Position numbers and translations under genes: made by a program. Source: Cycas panzhihuaensis (taxonomy: Eukaryota; Cycadophyta). Taken from it: 64,000 nucleotides of DNA. Under the pieces are notes generated by a model that saw nothing but the letters and a program-made list of their open reading frames with translations, did no database searches and was not told the DNA's origin. The stretch lies in the NCBI GenBank assembly GCA_023213395.1, contig CM041465.1:98773741-98837740 (forward strand), read 5' to 3'. Shown piece by piece: positions 35,084 through 47,323 of this stretch (its first letter is position 1; each line of letters opens with the position of its first letter).

Positions 35084-36582
35084 CCTAGGGGTTCTGTCTT
35101 CGATGCCTGTGATTGATTGTCAGGCTGAGAGGTCCACTTACGTGGGAGCTGCTCCTCCAGCTACCGCCACACCTGACACGAAATTTTTACAGGATGCCGT
35201 CCTTTTCGTCAACCCATCCGCCTCGACGTGGATGTGTGTGTCTCGGGGAGATTTAATTACACGTTGTATGTGATGACGGATGATCGTCATTACTCCTACC
35301 CATGCATTCCCCGTGAGCGTGTTAAAGGCGTTTCCTTGCATTTGCATTTAATGCAGTTTTTACCGGCAGGATGAAGATTTCCAGCTGGGCAGGAAATAGA
35401 GCCAACGTAATCCAACCAAGAAACAAGAGAAGACGGATTGGGGCACGAACGGCACAAATATCTGCGGCAAAAAAAGTACGTGCACCTAAGGTTTGTGGCG
35501 TTTCTTAATAAACCTTAAACAGCACTCTAATCCTTTGATTAGGCCACGTTATATCCGCAGCGCACCCAACAAAATCAACTTGCACCCAACGCTTCCACCG
35601 TAAATGGTATTTTTCTTTTGGAAACATACGTTGAAAATGAATGGATTAAATGCAAATCCACCTTAATTGATAACGGACCACCAAAGACGCCATAAAATAA
35701 AATTGAAACTGACAAAATGTGCTTTCAAATTCTAAGGCGGTGCCTTCTCTAGAGACCGTATGATGCGGCTACTTACGAGCACAATTATTTATGAGAGTTT
35801 GCTTAAGTATGCGTGTGCAAGTGGGGTTGAAATATGCTGTAAGTGTCATAATGTCAACTAAAGTAAGGAAAAAAAAAAAAAGAGGAGCTTCAACAAGGAT
35901 GCGCTGCACTAGATGACTTAACGGTACATTTTTTTTGTTATTATTTTTATAAAATAAATCTATATCCATTGCACTAAACCACAACTTCATAGGTAATGTG
36001 AAAACGCATTTAGAATTCCGTCTTTCTCTTTTATTGTGAAGAGTTAAATAAAAATTATAAAGGAGTGCATAATATGATTATAGTGAATACAACTCTTGAT
36101 TACTACTATTCAAAAACTCTTATTATTGTGAAGTTCAAACTCCATGCTAACCACTAATAGTTAAATACAAAAAGCTATAAATTGCATTCTTGAAAATACT
36201 AAATTAGTCATAAAAGGATAATACAAAAATATTCAAAAGACGAAGTACTAGCGCAAAAAGCACTCTAATGATGCATACCACATATTACACCTATCTATTG
36301 ACTGAGTTTCTTCTCAAGTGTTGTGTTTGTTATGATTAGCAAAAGATTGACACTTGACAAGGTGAATTTCTAATTGTGGGAGAAGAATCTAAAGGATGAA
36401 TAATCATTGGTGAAATTAAACATTAACCATGCATCTTTGAAGTCTTCATTTGTAAACACTATAATAGATCATTGATGAGGTTAAAATACTACATTAGAAA
36501 AAGGTAGTTCATGACCTTAAGACAAAGATAAAAAAAAGATATGATAAAACATTAATAACATATTGGTTTTTGTAAGAAGACA

Positions 36583-36866
36583 TTTTTTTTTTTTTTTTGA
36601 TTTACAAATGGGAAATTAAAACACACACACAACCAAGAAAGGCAGGGCTTACATGCCCAAAGCCCTTATGACCAACCCGCAAGTTGAGAGATGTCGTTGT
36701 CCCCTAGCCACACATGCACCCCCTATAACCCACACTTGGTCTCTAGTTGGTATAATCTTTTACGTTCATGCTCTGCAACTGCTACAGGCCCAAGGCCTAC
36801 ACTCAGACAGTCCCAAGAACACCGCAATGACAAGGCTCCCGGGTTTGAGTGTGTTTCCCAACTACT
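36583..36866 (-). mobile_element. Possible SINE or 3' end of a LINE
   Basis: A run of about 17 T (36583-36599) is a poly(A) tail on the minus strand. Preceding it (36600-36800) is compact, GC-rich sequence unlike its surroundings. On the minus strand TAGCAGTTGCAGAGCATGA resembles a polymerase III A box (36764-36790). A degenerate B-box-like GGGTTATAGGG follows about 40 bp on. Boundaries and class are uncertain. Confidence 0.4.
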
Positions 36867-37850
36867 GGGAATGAACTCGAGACGCATCGATGCAGGTTTG
36901 TGCAGGTATACTTTCTTACATTTTCCTGCCTATGCTTGACTGAGGTTATTTAGAGTAGGTTGCTTGACATATGCCTGCCTGCACGCATTGCTTTTCTATT
37001 TGCTCATAATGCATGTGCTTACGGCACACCATCAGCATATGACGACTCACAACAGGGGCATTCCTCAGCAAATGCTACACCCCGTATGGCGCACAGCCAC
37101 CCACGTTGTCTCCATGGTCTCCCGGGATGTTTTCGTCAGTCCTGCTTGCTCACGTTACAACATGTTGTTTACGTTGCAGTCCTTCCTAAGCCTGATTTAA
37201 TCCTTAGTTATGACTCTTTGCATTATTTTGGGTACCTGCCCATTACCTGGACATTCCCCCAGCTGCTTCAGCTTATGCTTAGCCTTGATTTTTGCTTCAA
37301 AACCTTATATTTCTGCTCATTTTTCTCTTTTTTTTGTTTCCAGCCTGATATCGCTGTAAACTTAGCTGCATCAAGATTCTTTGTTGCGATCGCATAGTTT
37401 ACCGCATGATACGCTTGAAATTTAAAAGAGAACCACGACGATTTCCATTTTTTTGCGAATCGCCGTATGCGTTGATTGATTCGAGTCGCCCTGACATCCC
37501 CAACGTTCACCTGCTGTGAACAAGGGGGATAAAAGGGATTTTACTCCCAAATTTTCAGATCTTTTGGCCATTTTTCAAATCTCTTGGAAGAATTTTTGAC
37601 TTTCACACAAGAAAACACACAGAAGAAAATAATTTACATACACAGCAACTGGACAAAAGAGAAAATGATTGCTATCAGCTAGACTTGCAGGGCTATTGCT
37701 GCCCCCTACAGCTCTCCACAGCAAGCCCCATCTCTTTTTGCAGGTACTCAAGGTCCCAAAGGATATTTTCACTCAAAAGCTTCCTAAAGAGCCCACTTCC
37801 AAGGCTCCAAGTTTGCAAGGAGTTTTCCATATTTTCACTCTTGCAAAAAC
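36867..37850 (+). repeat. Left copy of ~1-kb direct repeat, candidate 5' LTR of the giant gypsy
   Basis: Aligns almost base for base with 63007-64000, from GGGAAT..ACTCGAGACGC to TTGCAAAAAC, in the same orientation. Shared text includes a GTTGCTTGACATATGCCTGC block and a GAGTCGCCCTGACATCCCC block. It flanks a plus-strand gypsy coding region, so it is probably part of an LTR. The similarity may continue right of 37850, because the partner is cut by the window end. The true LTR termini were not found. Confidence 0.7.
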
Positions 37851-39677
37851 CTCTCGCGATTAGTCTTCATACGTTGGTTATTGCTGTTGTTTCCCAGCAG
37901 TAAAGTTCAAGATTGATCTTCTTCCTATAAGGTATTTCTTGTTTATATTTGCAATTCATTTTGTTCCTATTTCTTTTGTTTGTTAATAAATGAGATCCTA
38001 GTTAGCTAGTTTTCCTCATAATGTTGCACTAGATTAGTAATACCCTCTCGTTGTTTCTTTGAGGCCTCTCTGTTTTCCTTAAACCATCTCTTTTACCCCT
38101 TCCTTGGTTAGCCGGTGCAAAGGAGTAACATACGAGGATTTGAGGGAGGTAGGTAGGGTTCCGTCCCCCATTGTTGTCCTTCTCCCCAAGGGTTCCGTCC
38201 CTTGTCCTCTTTCCCTTTGCCATCAGTGCTTTCTTAGGGAAGGGGCTAAGGGAGTTTAGGGAATTTGGTTGGGGTGTTTAGGTTAGCATAGGCAACATGT
38301 CATTACGTCATTGCTAGAAGTCTCACCTGTTGGTGTTGGGCCCTACGTAAGCCTCAATTTTTTCTGTTATTCTTTTCCTTGTTACGGTTTATTGCCTCAT
38401 TACTTAGTTGCCAATTAGTTTCTCTTTTCCGAGTTTTGTGGAGGTTTCCCGTGTGTGAGTTAGCCATCCCGAGGCTATACTTCTTTCCCTTTCGAGTGTC
38501 TTTGTGGTGTATGGTGGTGAGAGTATTTCTTGTATGTTGCTATTTTATTTGGTTATATTTCGATGCCTAGCATAGGTCTTAGTTCCATTTGATTTCAGTA
38601 TATATATTTTTTGGTATATTTCATGGCCTCTCTTCTAAGAGGAAGGTGTTCTTCTCACACGTTTGCAGAACCGCGTAGTGGTAAAGCGACACATGGGATG
38701 AACCCATTGCAGGTTAGTTCCCCGCGTAGTGCATTTCTTTTTTGGTTTCAAGCTTTTCGTTTCTTTTCGTTTATTTGCTTTTGCATGCTTAAGGGGAGGT
38801 AAGTAAACCCCTCTTCTATCGCTTAAACTCTGGCCGACCAAAGATCGTGACACGACGAACGGAGTAGAAAGGAGCGGGACTTAGAGAGACGAGCTGCACT
38901 CCATTCAGGCGTCGGATCCAAGTATTCCCCTTGTTTCCCGCATATTCCCTTTTACATTGCTACCTTTCATGCATTTGCCTGTGTAGTTAGGAAATTGTAA
39001 AAGACTATAAAAAAAAAAGAAAAAGTGCATTCATTTTTACATTATTTCTTGCTTTAGATAGCGTAGCATAGCGTAGTTAGCTTACTCGCGTCACATTCGA
39101 GTTACCTTCATTGTGCCCTTTCTTGCATTTGCCTGTACATTAGTTAGTTGCCCTTCCATTCGTTGCCTTCTCTTTGCCTTGAGAAGACGTAACGCACAAA
39201 GCATTCTCTCTCTTTCTCGGCCATCCGAAGGGTAGGAAGGCCTTGCTTTGCACGACTACTTGAAAGCAACCAGGCACCTCAGCCTCCGAATCCGCCTCGG
39301 CCAAGACGGACGCCCTGCGAGGTGAGGTCCTCGCTGTCTAGCTTAGTTAGCATAGCATATTCTTATATCCTTTTGCTAGACGTAGGGACACCGTCCCGTA
39401 GCGGACGTTTCACTCACGACCATACTGGGGAACTGCCAGTAAGGGAGCTAGATTTGCTTCTCCTTTTCGTTGGTGTTCTTACCTCTAGGTAGTCTCTTAT
39501 TATGTGTTTCAATTGGGCAACCTCCAACATGCTTGCTTCATTTTCTTCTTTTCTTTTTCTTCTAACAACGCTCGCAAAGGTGTTGCATGCGATGTTTCTC
39601 ACGCCGCCAGAGGTGCCATCACGTTGTTAGAAGACCAATTGCCTCGTTCCCTTCCGTCGTCGAACCCCGATTCGACA
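37851..39677 (+). other. Remaining LTR and leader of the giant gypsy
   Basis: No protein domain found. An AATAAA occurs at about 37985, where the transcript end (R/U5) of an LTR could be. No clear primer-binding site was recognised, so the LTR/leader border is unknown. Confidence 0.4.
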
Positions 39678-39794
39678 ATGGAAGGTTACCCGTCCGATTG
39701 GGCTTACCATACCATAGCTTCGGGAACTCAAGAGTTCCCCTCATCTGTCCCAGAATTTGCCCATGGGGGCGATGATTCCATCTATTATCCATAT
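39678..39794 (+). pseudogene. Giant gypsy gag, 5' part (split by copia)
   Basis: ATG at 39678 in a good context (ACAATGG) opens MEGYPSDWAYH and runs 39 codons to the copia insertion. Ignoring the insert and one copy of the CATAT duplication, the frame continues without shift at 47329, which supports both the start and the insertion model. Confidence 0.7.
39790..39794. repeat. Left target-site duplication (CATAT) of the 7.5-kb copia
   Basis: CATAT here is repeated exactly at 47324-47328. Confidence 0.9.
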
Positions 39795-40091
39795 TGAAAA
39801 GAGTGGATCTATCATTCATCTCCATGCACTAAACACAAAGGCAAACATGGGAGCAAGAGAGACTTGAGAGAAAGAAAGTAGCTCTCACAAAATAGGGAGG
39901 TAAGAATGAATCTCCTCCATTGAGCTTTACTTTTATATTGAGAGAGGGAGCATTTGAGTTAGGTGAAATGAAATTACACATAATGCACATGAAAGTGCAT
40001 TTCACTTAAGTGATCTAATTTAAAGTTCACTTAAGACCCTTTTTCGAAATAATCAACTAATGTAATGACCTTATTTCATTAACCCTTTTCA
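39795..40091 (-). repeat. 3' LTR of the 7.5-kb copia
   Basis: 297 bp, TGAAAAGAG...CCCTTTTCA, followed by GTCTCCCCCTTAATGG, the complement of the polypurine tract. Confidence 0.93.
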
Positions 40092-40549
40092 GTCTCCCCC
40101 TTAATGGTAGAAGGTCATTTCATTCTATTTTATTCTATCCTATGAGGTCTTCATTTGAGCCTCTTACAAAGCAAACTAGTATGATACTTTTGTGGGAAAC
40201 CCTCATGGGGAAGAAAACCACAAATTTTCTAATCTACTAACTTTGGCTCGAGCGACTCTTTAAATGTAGCCGGATAGCCAATCAGACAATAAATTTTGTA
40301 GTTGAAATCTCTTGAGTCTCCATATACCATTTGGTCATCCCCATGCCCTTCGGGTTTTCACAGTTCCGATTTTCCAAAATGATACAACCCTTATCCTTTC
40401 GGCGTCCACATGGGGTTTTCACGAATGGGATAGAGCATAGACTTACTCTTGTCCTTCCGCCCACAAGGGTTTTCACGAAGGAGGCAGTATGATGGTCCTA
40501 TTGTCATCTCCTTCAATCGATCGAGATGGAGGCCCTAAGTAGCTTTCAG

Positions 40550-41977
40550 GCTGTTTAAACTTCACCCTCTTGATGGTTTGGTGAAGATATCGGCCACTTG
40601 ATCTGTGAGGCGATACTCAGTGGAATTGTGCCATCATGAACCCGGTTCTCTAATCCTGTGGACTTTTGTACTTATATGTTTGGTACGATCATGAAATACA
40701 GGATTTTTAGCCATCTGGATTGTAGATTGATTATCTACATATAAGCTAGTAGAACTTGTTTGGGTGGCATTTAATGTATTCAATAATTTTCTAAGCCATA
40801 TCACCTCCTTGCTTGTCTCAGAAGCGATGTACTCGGCTTGATTGAGTCTGCAACTATCTTACCGTCACGGATCTGCATGATATTGGTGATGTTCCAAGAA
40901 ATGTTACGTGCAGACGTAGATCTTCTTGTGTCTTTATCTCCGTGAAAGTCTCGAGTGTATGTATGCATAAAGTTTAAATTCTGCATTGGGTTCATACAAC
41001 AGACCATATTTGCTAGTCGTCTTTAGGTACCTCAACACTCGTATTGCAGCTTGCCAATGATTCTGCTTAGGATTTGTCATGAATCTTGCAAGAATGCCGA
41101 TAGAGTGTGCAATATCTGGCCTTGTGTTGGTAGTATAGATGAGATTACCTACAAGTTACCTATAGAGTGTTGCGTCTACCTCCCTATTATCACCATCAAC
41201 TGAGAACTTAATATTAGGCTCCATAGATGTATCCACTGGTCGAGCACCTTCCAACTGAAACTTTGCCAGAAGATCGTTGATATATTTTTCTTGGGAGAGA
41301 AAGATTTTGCCATCCTTTTGAGTTACTTCAATTCCCAAGTAATATTTCATCAACCCGAGGTCGGACAATTCAAAAGTTTTAGCAAGGTCCTTCTTCATTT
41401 GGTGATTACTGCTCACTATTCCCCGTTATGAGCATGTCATCCACAAAGATTAAGAGGTAAGTGACTTTATCATTTTGGCGCTTGATGAATAATGTTGCAT
41501 CAATATCTTGATAGTCACAAACCTCATATCCAAGTTGCCTCATTTTTTCAGACAACTTGGTAAACCAAACACAAGGGGCTTGCTTTAGGCCGTATAAGGA
41601 CTTTTTGAGCCTACAAACTTTATGCTCTGGAGTCAATCTCGTATCCTTCTATGAGCCATGTAAATTTCTTCTTTAAGGTCCCCATTGAAATGCGGTCTTA
41701 ACATCAAGTTGGTGGATTTTCCAACCACATTGGCGACCAAGGCTATAAGAGTTCTGATTGTAGGCCACTTGGTTGTAGGAGCAAAGATTTCAGTGTAGTC
41801 AATACCTTCCCTTTGCATGAATCCTTTTGCTACCAACCTCGCCTTGTGTTTTCTAGGGTGCCATCGATCTATACTTGTTTTGAACACCCATTTATTTTGA
41901 ACTACCTTTCTTCCAAGTGGTAGATCAACAAGCTCCCATGTACCATTCTTAATAAGAGATTGATACTCTTCGTTCAT
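40550..41977 (-). pseudogene. Copia RT and RNase H (7.5-kb element)
   Basis: RT begins MNEEYQSLIKNGTWELVDLP at 41977, includes RKHKARLVAKGF and stops being in frame near 41640. It continues as KSLYGLKQAPCVWF with the intact box FVDDMLITG at about 41425-41450. SDLGLMKYYLGIEV and SQEKYINDLL follow. RNase H lies at 40800-41010, with DTRRSTS, and runs to about 40550 in pieces. At least three frame changes interrupt the enzyme. Confidence 0.9.
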
Positions 41978-41999
41978 GGCATTTCTCCAATTGCATGCT

Positions 42000-43650
42000 T
42001 TTCTGTTTCTTGATACGTTAGGGGCTCTTCATTAAGAGCAAGATCTTGATTCTGCTGGTTTAAGCTCAACGGAAAGTGATTCATGCATCCTTGCTCTATG
42101 GGCACTTCTAGTGGCAGTTTTGCCTACCTCATTTGGTCGCATGTCCTTGTGTAGCTGGTAGGCTTCATGAAAACCTCGAGTTGGGAATGAGGTTTTCATT
42201 TCCACAACCTCTTGATCTTCGTTTTGATCCTGAAAAGGATCATATGAAATATTTGGCATGGAGGAAGTTGGCGATCTTTGGAGAAGATGGGCCGACCACG
42301 GATGTTGGAGAAGATGATCCTTCTCTATGGCTTTGCCTTTGTCAACTTGGTTGTTCACAAATGATGGTCTTTGGATGTGTACACATTGGATTGGAGTCAC
42401 GACTTGTATCCTCAGGGGCTCTATTGTCGATTCAAGATTTTAAGCAACTGCTGAGATTTCCCCTAAATTTTGGAATCTGGACATCAAATTCAGTAGCATC
42501 ATTAAATTGGTATGAAGGCATCTTGGTGTCAACTCTGAGTAATTGATCTTGATCTGCCAAAGATAACATCTCTAGTGATGATGATTTTACGCTACGAAGG
42601 TATAAAACCTTGTATCCCTTTTTGTCCATAGGGTGTCAACAAAGATGCCTTTGATGGCTCTATCTTGGAGCTTATTTCTATGTTCTGCAAAATATGAGCA
42701 TAACAAGTAGAGCCAAAAATTACAAGTGGGAGATAGAGGGGTTTGTCCATACCACATTTCATGTGGAGGCGAATTCGAGCTTGGAGGGACTAATAGTGTT
42801 GATGCAATACACATCGGTCCGGATAGCCTCAGCCCAAAGATAGATAGGGACATTCTTATATGCCAGCATAACATGAACCATATTCATGATGGTTCTGTTC
42901 ATGCGCTCGGCAAGTCCATTTTGCTGGGGTGTACACCTTGCGGTGGTCGATGTTTGATTCCATGTTGATGTAGGTACGATTCAAACTCATTGGATGTGTA
43001 CTCGCCACCATTGTCGATCGAGTATTTTGATCTTGAATCGATTCATTTTCCACGCAGCCTTGAAAGCTTGAAATATAGAAAAAGCTTCATCTTTCTTTGC
43101 AAGAAAAGTAACCCATACTTTCTTGGTAAAATCATCAATGAAAGTAATATAGTACCATACATTTTAATAGAAGGGATGGGCATAGGACCCATATATCCGA
43201 GTGTACAAGTCGCAAAGGTTGGCTAGATTTCTGCTGACTACGAGGAAAGGGTTGTCTTTGAGATTTAGCAATAATACATGCTTCACATTTACAGGGCTTA
43301 GAGGGAACTTAGGCAAACCAGAAGAGTGTCTTGTAGTTCTCTTAAGAGATCAATTTTGATATGGCCCATACGAGCATGCCATAGAAATTGCTTGGGATAA
43401 CTTTTGAGGAGTCAAGGTTGTGGTAAAAATAAATTCATCATCAACATAGTGGGCTTGAGGAGGATGGTGAGCCGGTTAAGCGAAAAAGTTTACCATCAAG
43501 AATTCCGATCATAACCCACGGCATTTGAAGGAGGGTGAATGACACGTAGAGTTTGATTGTTTGCGATTACACTTAGATCAAATCCACGAGAGGCAAGGGT
43601 GGGCGGGGAGGCGATTACGCTTCAAAGCGAGGAATATATAAAACATCAAC
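42000..43650 (-). pseudogene. Copia integrase region (7.5-kb element)
   Basis: Minus-strand fragments in alternating frames include NGGEYTSNEFESYL near 42985-43025 and HEMWYGQTPL near 42740-42770. KGYKVLYLRS follows near 42600-42630, then the variable linker with a DQNEDQEVVE stretch near 42190. The PQQNG motif appears altered (near 42920). Domain order is correct, but no catalytic core is continuous. Confidence 0.8.
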
Positions 43651-44256
43651 AAGTGTAAAATCTAGAAGGCACAGGAGTTTCGTGCAAATAGTTCCAAGTC
43701 CTTGATTGGGTGAGATGATTTGTCGACCATGTGTACAACACCACAAACTTGAGTCAAAATCTTGAAAAGAAGCTGGCGATGACAAGTCATGTGTTGTGTT
43801 GCTCAATATCCATGATCCACGATGAAGTATTTGAGGTAGCACTATTTGCAACTCCAAGTGGTGAAGGCAAAAGTGAATAAGCAAAGCCACAATGAGTCTC
43901 AATATACTTAGTGGATCTATCAACATTTGATGAAGTGGTCCCAATTCTTTGAAGGTGTGCATGAGCAAATTACGTTCCACCAAAAGCATCTTCAAAAGAA
44001 GTATTATCAACATTATGTGCACCATGGCGTTGTTGATAACTTGGTAGTTTGTTGGTGGCGATTACGCAATTTTGGCATAATGTCATCTTCTATTACACCT
44101 TTGGCACACGATTGTTTGATTTCGGTCAAGTATTGGGTTGGCTAGATTGTCTCGATTCTTGGATCTAGGTCGGGTTGATTATTTTGGCCTTGGCCTTGAG
44201 GCTATTTTGTTGGAATTGAGGAGCACTGTTGACTAAGAGGGCGTTGTCCTTGTTGT

Positions 44257-45008
44257 CTACCTCTTCCTCTTCCACGGAATTACCACCTCTCTGAGAGTAT
44301 TGACCTTGATTTTGGTGTAACAAAGATCTTCTTCCACTTCAAAAGCAGTATCAATTGGATTTGATGTAGTGGAAAAGTTGGTATCAAAGGTCTTATCAAA
44401 TTCAATGAACTTATCAGCAAGATCCTCAAAGTTTAGGGTCTTTAAAGTTCCCTTTGGATTGAAGACTCCCCAATAGATTTTTATAATCGGGATATGGAAC
44501 ATGGTGAATTAAGAAAGCCCATGTAATGCATTGAGTTTTAAAATCTTTATCAATGGCTTGCTTGATTGGACGAAGGAGATTGATTGTCTCACTTGCATGT
44601 CCTTTCTGCATTTTCAATTTGTTCATCTTCAGCACTAAGTGAACAAATTCTAAGTCTGATTTAGTGTCAAAGTTCTTCTTAAGAACTTCAAGAACTTTCA
44701 ATGATATATCATGTGCAGCTTCATCAATGAGATTATGCAGGGAATAATCAGTGACAAGCAGTATCCCTGCACGGATTTTATCATCATCAAGTTCCCATTG
44801 GCGTTTAACTACAACCCGATGGGGCGGTTGGAGCACCTCCTGCTGAAGCAGTTGTGGTAGATGTAGTTGCAACAAGTGGTGTAGGTTGTAAGTGATCTCT
44901 CCATAGACCTTCATACTTTGCAGCATTTCTGACACCAGTGAACCACATGTCCCAATTTTCTTTCCCTTTTAGAATGTAGTTCACATTTTGCTTGAACTGT
45001 GAAGACAT
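44257..45008 (-). pseudogene. Copia gag (7.5-kb element)
   Basis: Starts MSSQFKQNVNYILKGKENWD at 45008, with the Gag entry WDMWFTGVRNA. After an alanine/threonine-rich linker the frame changes at about 44820. The core then has RQWELDDDKIRAGILL and LEFVHLVLKMNKLKMQKG, and after a further change FEDLADKFIEFDKTFDT. A zinc knuckle and protease (44000-44250) are not clear. Confidence 0.85.
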
Positions 45009-47026
45009 TGTGTCTTTTTAGAAGGGAAGAAATGAACAAGGGACTATAAAAGTGATGGCAATAAATGACCGATTACTATTTACAAATGGGAAATGTAATG
45101 AAGTAGTGTAAAAGAAGGAAGAAGAAGTGAGAATGGTTGCTCAAAGATGAAGGGAGCAACTTAGAGAAAAGTCACCAACACTTGTGACAAATATTAACCG
45201 ACGCGATAGGAATATGAGAAGCACTATGATAAAAATTGGCCACTAACACTTGTGGAAAATATTAACTGACGCAGGAATATGAGAAGCACTATGATTGTGA
45301 TTACACAATGGATCACTTTTTACAAATAAGTAAGTGATCAATATACAAGATTGTAGGCCAATGTAGAAGTTGACATCATTGGGTTTACACAACTTGAAAC
45401 TCGAATGCAGGATGCGTAATCAACCCAATAACCTCTAACTTGTGTCCAACGTGTAGCTGAGGTTGTTGAAGGGATGCCTAGGCTTCTAGTAGAATTAATT
45501 TGGCCTTCGCCCGTGATACCCGCAATCGTGCTTGGTGATGAAATCCAAGTCTGTGAGCCCAGGTACTCCCAATCCTCACCCAGTTCACCAATGAGCAGCT
45601 ATATACCTCCTCTAAAGAGTGGTACGTGCATACCCATGGATATGACGGATATTGGATCGGGTATATTTTAATCTTGTATTAAAGTTTCAGTTTTCCCGGT
45701 TGGTTATCAGGATGATCCCTGATTGAGGCACGATGGTATGGCTAACCAAACCTCACCAATATTCCGGTTTAGTCCAGTCCCAACTTGAAACCCACACCTC
45801 CTTTATGGCACGGTATTCTTCCAACCAAGGTATCTCAACCTTGGCGAGTATGTGAACATGTACAAGATGGCGGAAAATAGCGTATGTGATGCATTCCTTT
45901 TAGGAAGAGTGAAAAGATTATCGAATTGCATCAAACGTATATTTAACTGAAAATAATGCTTGCTTGGAGTGCTTGCTTGAAGTGTCTTTGGAGTGCTTGC
46001 TTTGGGTGATTTTAGAGTGCTGAAATGCAATGCTAATAAGTGAGTGAGGACACCGGATATTGCTCTGATCCAGGTGTTTTTTTTTCACTTTTACAATGGG
46101 CTTTTAAGCCTTATAAAAAGGAAGAAATTTTCTTCACTTTTTTTTTTTTTTGTTAATACAAAAAAAAGTACTCCTCACTAAATCTGCAATAACTTTCTCC
46201 CATGATGTCGAAATGGAGTGCCGATTTTTGTGCTACAAACTAGACTCAGAGCTTCATCTTCAGGAAGTGGAATCAGGTCCAAATGAGTTCTGAAAAGTTT
46301 TTGACAGCCCCGCAAAGTTAGGAAATTATATTTTCCCAGAAATTTTACTAAAAATAACTGCTGTTCACTAAAACAACAATAACTTCCTCATACGACATCC
46401 AAATTAGGTGCTAATTTTTGCACTGGAAAGTAGACTCAGAGCCCCGCCCCATATTTGACAATTGGAATCACTTCAATTGGATCTCTGTAGAAGATTTTGC
46501 AGACCTGTGAAGTTCAGTAATCAAATTATATTTCTGCAGAAATTTCAGCTTGCTAATATCTCATTAGCACATGATACCATATGAAATTTCCATCATTTTT
46601 GATCACGGGATCCCAATATGGGCAAGGTGAGAGCATACAATGATAGATATTTTAAATGGCTCAAAATTCTTTAAAAAATGGGTAAAACTCCCTTACAATC
46701 ATTCTTCTAAATCTTTGGAAAAATTTTGACATTTCCCCTTGTTAAATGGACAAAAAAGGGAAAAGAAAAAGAAGAATGAGATAGCATGAATGGCTAGCAA
46801 AGGATTAGAATCCTTGGGCCTTACAACTCCTTGTATTATGCTTCCAAACCTGCAAAAGAGAAAGGAAAATCAAATAATACAAAATATGCTATCATAATAA
46901 CTTCAAAATATTTCTAAATTCACTTTCACAATCTCCTTCACCACATGGATTGTGGGGGAGAAGGAAGTGATGGCTCCATTGCAAGTGCAAGTGGGGAATA
47001 TGAAGGAAGCAAACTCTGATACCACA
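45009..47026 (-). other. Long 5' leader of the 7.5-kb copia with tandem ~190-bp units
   Basis: About 2 kb between Gag and the 5' LTR, with no recognisable coding. Two diverged units of ~190 bp lie at about 46169-46360 and 46361-46550. They share ACAATAACTT/GCAATAACTT, GTAGACTCAGAGC/CTAGACTCAGAGC and AAATTATATTT..CAGAAATTT phrases. T-rich runs lie at 46078-46160. Confidence 0.6.
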
Positions 47027-47323
47027 TGAAAAGAGTGGATCTATCCTTCATCTCCATGCACTAAACACAAAAGCAAACATGGGAGTAAGAGAGACTTGAG
47101 AGAAAGAAAGTAGCTATCACAAAATAGGGAGGTAAGAATGAATCTCCTCCATTAAGCTTTACTTTTATATTGAGAGAGGGAGCATTTGAGTTAGGTGAAA
47201 TGAAATTACACATAATGCACATGAAAGTGCATTTCACTTAAGTGATCTAATTTAAAGTTCACTTAAGACCCTTTTTCGAAATAATCAACTAATGTAATAA
47301 CCTTATGTCATTAACCCTTTTCA
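47027..47323 (-). repeat. 5' LTR of the 7.5-kb copia
   Basis: 297 bp, aligns end to end with 39795-40091. Preceded by TGATACCACA, whose minus-strand reading TGTGGTATCA begins the primer-binding site, and followed by CATAT. Confidence 0.93.

Larger units (their letters stand above)
34683..36582. other. PAL upstream region
   Basis: No second gene. The first ~800 bp (to about 35480) is less AT-rich than the rest and holds the candidate MYB sites. 35500-36580 returns to AT-rich spacer with short A and T runs. Confidence 0.45.
39795..47323 (-). mobile_element. Young full-length Ty1/copia retrotransposon (defective)
   Basis: 7,529 bp. LTRs 39795-40091 and 47027-47323 are both 297 bp, begin TGAAAAGAGTGG, end CCCTTTTCA, and differ at about seven positions counted by eye (~97.6% identity). 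A perfect CATAT duplication flanks it. On the minus strand the primer-binding site TGGTATCAGAGTTTG follows the 5' LTR by a few bases, and a polypurine tract AAGGGGGAGAC precedes the 3' LTR. Coding order is Gag, protease, integrase, RT, RNase H. A ~2-kb leader separates the 5' LTR from Gag. Despite its youth by LTR identity, coding is broken by many frameshifts, suggesting it moved using proteins supplied by other copies. Confidence 0.95.
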
